NCBI GenBank assembly: GCA_036936605.1
Contig: JAUPFV010000003.1
Location: 81,762,273 to 81,826,272, forward strand
Direction of reading: 5' to 3'
DNA from: Limnanthes douglasii subsp. nivea
Lineage: Eukaryota; Streptophyta; Magnoliopsida; Brassicales; Limnanthaceae
DNA: 64,000 nucleotides
Position numbers and translations under genes: made by a program. The notes under the pieces are model-generated. The model was not told the origin of the DNA and made no database searches. It saw only the letters and a program-made list of their open reading frames with translations. Below, piece by piece: positions 58,313 through 64,000 of the stretch; the first letter of the stretch is position 1; each line of letters starts with the position of its first letter.

Positions 58313-58327
58313 TTGATGTCTTATTTT
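58313..58327. repeat. Target-site duplication of SINE copy 2, right
   Basis: Second copy of TTGATGTCTTATTTT. Confidence 0.9.
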
Positions 58328-58661
58328 GCTTAGTTTAAGTAGTGGTATTTTAATGGTGGTATTTCAAAATAATTGCTTGATTTTGTTGTGGTTTTAAGTC
58401 GAATTTAAATACAAGATAGATATATTCTCTATTTTTGACTGAAAATACTACAATATAAGAATCGTGAGATCCGATATTCTGAGGAGTAATTTAGAAAAGC
58501 TCTGATTGTTCAGGGGCCATCCAATTTATCACTCAGTCTGTTGCTCCATTGTCAGCTTGGGTGACTGTATCTGCAATTTTGGGCGATCTCTCCATGATAA
58601 CGACACATCTCATTCCTCAACATCTCCAAATCGAAAGCGATTTCTCGTAATTGGGTCAACA
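58328..58661 (+). promoter_or_regulatory. Presumed promoter and 5' UTR of the AGD-type gene
   Basis: This sequence, together with the SINE and MITE upstream, precedes ATG 58662. The start context is AACAATGGCG, a good plant initiation context. No TATA box could be assigned with confidence. Confidence 0.5.
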
Positions 58662-61600
58662 ATGGCGGCCTATATTAAACTGGAGGATTCCCCAATGTTT
58701 CTAAAGCAGGTAACAAACGTAGATCGTGATTGAAAGATCGTTGCTTTTAAACTTGTTTGATTGATTCAAGTCCGTCTATTCTTTGCTTTCCGAGTCATTG
58801 CTTTCGTGGTTCGTAGGTGGTTTGTGTGAATTGAAACTAAGTTTCGTTATTAGGTAGGGCGTGCCAATATGTGGGGGATTCAAGATCGGTTCTTGTCAGT
58901 GTTCATGGTCCCTTTTCAAGATCGGTTCTTATTAGTGTTCATGGTCCTTATGTTATAGGTATAGTTACTTGAGATTTAGCCATTTTGTGCGTGCCTCGAA
59001 CAGCTGAATATATGTTATATTTACGACTCAAATACAGTAGTGCTCCATTTTATTTCTCTTGTGTACTTCAAAAACGGATGTGATATGATTTTAGTTTAAA
59101 TGGGGTCTAATCTGATCCTTGTTATCCCTCATGTTCATTGCTTGTCAGAATCTGGAAATTGTTAGATGGCTGAGGACTTTAAATTTACTCGATTATTTTC
59201 GATCATATGTTTGAACATCTTGGCAATGTAGTTTCGCAATCTTTCCATTTTCTTTGAAATTAGAGTGTTCAGGGAATCTGTAATCGTTTCTACAGTAGGC
59301 TGTAGTCAGCAGATTCAATTGGGAGTATCATCATTTGTACTTTCACATGTAATAGAGAAGTAAAGTTTGCTAACTAATTTTTTTCATCTATTTTTGGTAT
59401 TCCATTAATAATCAAATAAAATTGAATTATTAGCGATATATAAGTTAGGATATTCTTTGATACCACCTACGTCGATGTTGACTAGGAGCTTGTAGATAAT
59501 AATGAATGTGCACTTGATTTTGAGAACCAATGGTCTTATACATGATAGGTTGTGCTAATCAGCAACAATTTAGTTTGCATCCGAGAATCATTTGCGTACG
59601 TTAATCCTTCGATGTCCTGTCACATAAGTTGAAATTTTTTTCTTTTGCTACATCGTTGAACTGCGGTACACTGTAATTATGCACAAAATAATCAATCTAA
59701 AGTACATGTATAATTTGATATCGTAAATTAAGCCTACCAATACCATTGCAACAAAATTCGATGTGAGAATGTTTACATTGATAATCAAGAGTATGCTTAA
59801 TGATGCGTGGTAGCTTACATTGTATCACCGTAGTAGGCTAATAGCCAAGTGGATAAACTTAGAGTTGGGTTAGATACATCACGACCTTTTGGATTAACAG
59901 AATAAACGAGAGTACGAGATTGATTTCAATATTTCGCCAACAAGTTAAATATAGGATGCTTGCATGATATGTTATTGCCTACGTTACAAAAGCCTTTGCT
60001 TTTTCTTTTATCTGTGAATATTTATATTGATTTGTTCCCTATATAAGTTTGAATTATGACTGTGTTGTATACTTTGATTTACTAGCGCTTGGAATATTAG
60101 GCTTGCATGTAATATTGCTCACTGGTTAGATGAACAAATAGCTCCTTTTGCATGTCTAGTTACCATTTATTTTATTGTAAAAGTGCAGAAAAGCCGGTGG
60201 TCTTATTCCATGAATGTGTTTTATCCTGATTGTACAGATCTATGGTCTGGAAGAGACAGCTGACGAGGTCAAAGATCGCTCCCAAAAACTATACAAAGGT
60301 TGCAAAAAGTATATGTATGTATCTCTTGTGATACCTTTGCCTACTATACTAGTGCTACTGTTCGGTTTAGTCACTTGTCTCCTAATGTCAGTGAAAGGCA
60401 TTCCAGTATAATCTCCGTTTGCTATTATAACGGGATACTGAATATGTTATTATGTTCTGAGTCCTGACCATTGTCTTATATTATAGTTGTATATTTTCTC
60501 AATTGCTACAAAGTTGAATGAGTTATACTCTTAATTTTGTTATTGTATTAGATATGTTTGTTTGACTTTGCTTGACCTGGCTGACCCTTTGTGAATAAAG
60601 TTTTACAAATTGATGTATGATTAAATGCCAAACTTTATTCAATTCTATTATCTGAACAACTATAATGCACTAGATGATCATATTTCTGAATTCTAGAGAT
60701 GGTTATCAGACTCTAGAATACATAATGTCCTTCGAACATTCCAAACTTCATTATGAGTATCTGCCCTCGGAATTCCTGTTCGTCTAAAGACTCCGCGCTA
60801 AACTTATATCTGCGGACATCATGCTCCATATAGTCTCTCAACTAAGTTAAAGATTCTTTTCCCCAAATTTTAAATCTAAATTAATTTGTATCCACTCTCT
60901 TTTCGTCCTCGTGCTTTGTCCTGTGCCTTTGTGAGCTGTGTGACTTATGTCTCATTGTTTCTCCATGCTTTGGATAACTCAGTCTTTTCTCTCAATTTTT
61001 ATGCAAGTGAAACGAGCATATGAAGAAATTGACACCACCCTCTGTTCTTTGATAGTTGTATGTATTAAAGAGACTAGGGATAACACTAGAGGTGGATTTA
61101 TCTGTATGTGTTTTATCAGTTTTAAGACTGATCAAGGTTTTATGTTTTTTATCATGATTGTTCGCTTCGGATCACTAAAGTTGAGGATCGCAATTATTAT
61201 TTATTAGCCTAGCGAAATCAGGATCAAGATATAATAGTTAGAAAGGAAACTAAATTGTAGATTTTTTTAACATAAAGAAAAAAATCAGTTTGTGAGTTAG
61301 TTGAAAAACTCAACATGCCGCATAAGGATGATGCCATATTCTCATAACCTCTCACCGACTTTGCACATGATACTACTTTCCATACATCCAAGTTACTATA
61401 TCAAATCGTGTTGATCATGTACTACGAACCGGAGTGAGCTGATGTACTATGTTCTTTTACAGGGCATCTCTTGAAGAAGCTTGTAGAGGAGATAGTGCCT
61501 TTGCAGATGCTTTGGAAGCATTTGGTGGTGGAAGAGATGATCCTGTTAGTGTGTCCATAGGAGGTTGTTGACAGATTTTCAACCTTTATATTTAGCTTGG

Positions 61601-63982
61601 TGACAAGGATTAACAAAGTTACATGTAAAAATGGTAGTAATCTTTAAATTTAATCTTATAAGGAATAACCACTCTCATTTTCTTGAAAATGAAATTAACA
61701 TATTTGGCTAGATATTGTATCGTGGACAGTGGCTCACTGACTTTCGTTCAATGTTAGGCTACGTCCAAGTTACTTTGGTCGTACCCTAACCTTCAAGAGC
61801 TTAATATAGGACCCTCCCACATCAGAGATTCTGTAATAATATTCAATTTTGAAACTTGGGAGGAAATTCTAATAAAAATTTGATAGTTCAATTCTTACAG
61901 TTGGCAAAAGAGTGTCCACTAAGTCTTCTGGGTTAAGATTGTACCTTGGGTATTGGAAGGAATACCTGCATTTGAAATTTATTATGCTTTGAAAAGACAC
62001 TGTTGTTGGTGGAGGGTGATAAATGTGGCATGCATGGTGTAGTTAGGGGCATACCTGTACAATAAGATCTCCTCCCATTAAGTTTGCTGCAAGGTATAAG
62101 AGGTTCACCATTGCTGTAATGCTTATTTAAAGAAGGCAAATGATAACTCGAGAAATATATCAGTTCTGTCTTAATTTGCTGGTAGAAATGTTGAACACTT
62201 TATTCCTAGTTCTTAACTTCCACAGACTATATAATTGTAGTATTTACTAAACAGTTTGGCTTTACGGGCAGTGGTAACTGAATGGCTTACACACATTATC
62301 AGTTAAGGTGAAACTGTAGGGAATTATATATCTTATGCATAACATCAGAGTCGTAAAGTGCTGGTTGATTGGTCATGTCTTTTAATCTCCCATTATTTAA
62401 GCATATTTAGATCTCCACCATCCAATTCTAAGTTTTGTTTTCTTTTATTCTCTCTGCGACACCTATCTTCTAAATACACAGATTCTTCCCTATGTGTGTT
62501 TTATATTGAATTTGAAAGTAATGTATTAAGATCATTGAACAAGTATTCTTTTTGTGTTTTTCTGTCATTCTATACCATACCAGGTCCTGTCATGTCCAAG
62601 TTCATTGATGCGTTTAGAGAGCTTGCTACGTACAAGGAGCTTCTCCGTTCACAAGTTAGTATTTAAACTTATCTAAGTTTTGATGATTCTGTTAATTAAA
62701 TTTTAAGGTGCTTCTAGATGTCTTTCTAAGCTTTCTTATTTTCCTGGTGCAGCATCCTTTATGTTGCCCAGCAAAAATGATATGTATTCAACTTCTTAAC
62801 TTTTTTTTTGTTTTTTGGACAAAATAGACAAGCTTAAGAATTTTCTGGATTTTAGCGCAATATGTTCTGTCTTTTTGTTTGACATGCCTTCACATTAAGC
62901 AATCTCTTGTTTTTGCTAGGTTATTCATTTGTTTTATTTGAACATCTTAAGTATAGTTTTAGATTTTCATGATATATGCATCACTTCTTTAGTTCCTCCC
63001 TTTGTTTTAGTATTGCTGCCCTTCGAATAAAATTATAAATTAACTTGTAATATCGAGTGGAAAGAGAAGAGAGTTGCTACATACTAGTGATTCTGGAAAG
63101 GTGTGATTAGATACAGGGTCCATAGTATGCATTTTTAGTGAAGGCTGTGTCTTAGAAAAGTGAAATGGCAAACAAGATAATGTTTATGGGTTATACTATG
63201 AGTGAGGTTTATAATATGTGCTGCTTCATAAGATTGGGTTGCTTGTTTTTTTATTCTAGTTTTTATGTGATAAAGTTCATTTTTTAGGTAGAGCATATGT
63301 TACTGGATCGACTGACACACTTTCTGACCGTCGATCTCCAAGAAGCAAAGGTAGTTTATATTCTACTATCTTTGTTGTAATGTTTCTGTGTTTTAGAGAC
63401 TCAAACTCATAAATGGTGTGTGCAACTTTGTTAATTGCGCAAGATAGTTTGTCACTTTGTGGATTTTCTAATAGAACATCGTCACAACTTGTTAATATTT
63501 GAAATATAATAATCAACTATTAAATTAGGTTATATTTAGTTGTCCAGAGCTATTTACGGGGCATTGCTGTATGCTTGTTGGTGAGGGGCAGGTATGATGT
63601 TGTGAGACTGTGTCCTTTGTCTTGTATAACTGTTGTATTTTAGAAACCAAGGAAGCAAGGATTTGAAAGACTGTAGACCTATGCTTTACAGGTTTAGTGC
63701 TTGAGCTTCCATATAAAACTTCAATAGAAAGCTGGTACTTTGTTGCGATTAATCAATCAATCTTGAATTCAGTTCTATCTTGAGTAAGATATTTATTTCA
63801 AGTGTGAAGCTCTTGCTGTGGGATTGCTCTCTCTCTTTCATGTTCTTTTCTTTATTTCATCCATGCTAAAGTTTCTGACGCTCAGACAACTGTTAGATCT
63901 CTCACCTTTAAAGTCTCCATAATATATCTATGTGCAGGAGTCTCGCCGACGTTTTGACAGATCTATACATTCTTATGATCAG
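58662..63982 (+). CDS. ARF GTPase-activating protein with BAR domain (AGD1/2/4-like), first six coding exons; gene runs off the window
   Basis: Coding exons 58662-58709, 60238-60314, 61463-61563, 62584-62654, 63288-63350 and 63938-63982 all join in phase with GT-AG introns. They give about 135 residues. Landmarks: YIKLEDSPMFLKQ, LEETADEVKDRSQKLYKGCK, ADALEAFGGGRDDPVSV, GGPVMSKFIDAFRELATYKE, LRSQVEHMLLDRLTHFL, TVDLQEAKESRRRFDRS and HSYDQ. This is the N-terminal half of the BAR domain of plant ACAP-type ARF-GAPs (BAR-PH-ArfGAP-ankyrin), which sense membrane curvature and switch off ARF GTPases in vesicle traffic. The MA.(F/Y)I.LEDSPMF start is closer to AGD1/2/4 than to AGD3. PH, ArfGAP and ankyrin parts must lie beyond 64000. 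Introns are long (587-1528 bp). No defect is seen. Confidence 0.95.
58881..58947. repeat. Tandem duplication in intron 1 of the AGD-type gene
   Basis: CAAGATCGGTTCTTGTCAGT... (58881-58911) recurs at 58917-58947 with two changes; period 36 bp. Confidence 0.92.
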
Positions 63983-64000
63983 GTAATGGGATTTATGTTA

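Noticed and set aside
1..64000. CRISPR arrays, bacterial operons, rRNA genes or organelle-DNA insertions
   Set aside because: No regularly spaced short repeats, prokaryotic gene layout, rRNA signatures or recognisable plastid/mitochondrial genes were seen.

Overview
This is nuclear DNA of a flowering plant, most likely a eudicot. The evidence is a P-class pentatricopeptide repeat (PPR) gene, a GT-AG intron-rich ARF-GAP (AGD-type) gene, an EIN3-family fragment, and plant lineages of Copia, Tat-type Gypsy, L1-like LINE, MULE, SINE and Stowaway elements. The species cannot be named from the sequence. The window is AT-rich, and mobile DNA in various states of decay is its main recognisable content. 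Only two host genes look functional: a PPR gene at 37854-40193 (minus strand) and the first six coding exons of an ARF GTPase-activating protein gene from 58662 to the right edge (plus strand).

Layout. 1-5275: a young Copia element on the minus strand (LTRs about 2.5% apart by hand count). 5504-10559: an older, dead Tnt1/Tork-like Copia element on the plus strand. 10560-16110: no recognisable genes; a diverged 1.2-kb direct repeat, a shorter duplication and an 80-bp (TA)n tract. 16147-16994: 5' LTR and gag of a truncated third Copia. 17000-21700: relics, including a decayed Gypsy reverse transcriptase at 20.1-20.5 kb. About 22000-31200: a 5'-truncated Tat-lineage Gypsy element with gag, protease, RT, RNase H, a second RNase H and integrase on the plus strand. 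It also carries a long antisense ORF (27637-30610, minus) holding a 'putative gypsy type transposon' domain, a coiled coil and a visible GT-AG intron. 31204-32880: a Mutator-like transposase relic (minus). 34053-34225: a SINE relic.

35400-40200 holds the PPR gene and its downstream region. 41390-42900 joins a plant-mobile-domain fragment (plus) to a FAR1/MULE transposase fragment (minus). 43861-56774 is a block of two L1-like LINEs, head to tail; the second appears to have inserted at the tail of the first. The first contains a 220-codon EIN3/EIL DNA-binding-domain fragment between its RNase H region and its A-rich tail. 57674-57961 is a Stowaway MITE and 58086-58312 a tRNA-derived SINE with a 15-bp target duplication; both lie just upstream of the AGD gene.

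The most interesting items are the EIN3 fragment inside the LINE 3' region, the spliced antisense ORF of the Tat element, the 5' tandem duplication of LINE 1, and the two short elements upstream of the ARF-GAP gene. No prokaryote-type system, CRISPR array, rRNA or bona fide tRNA gene was seen.
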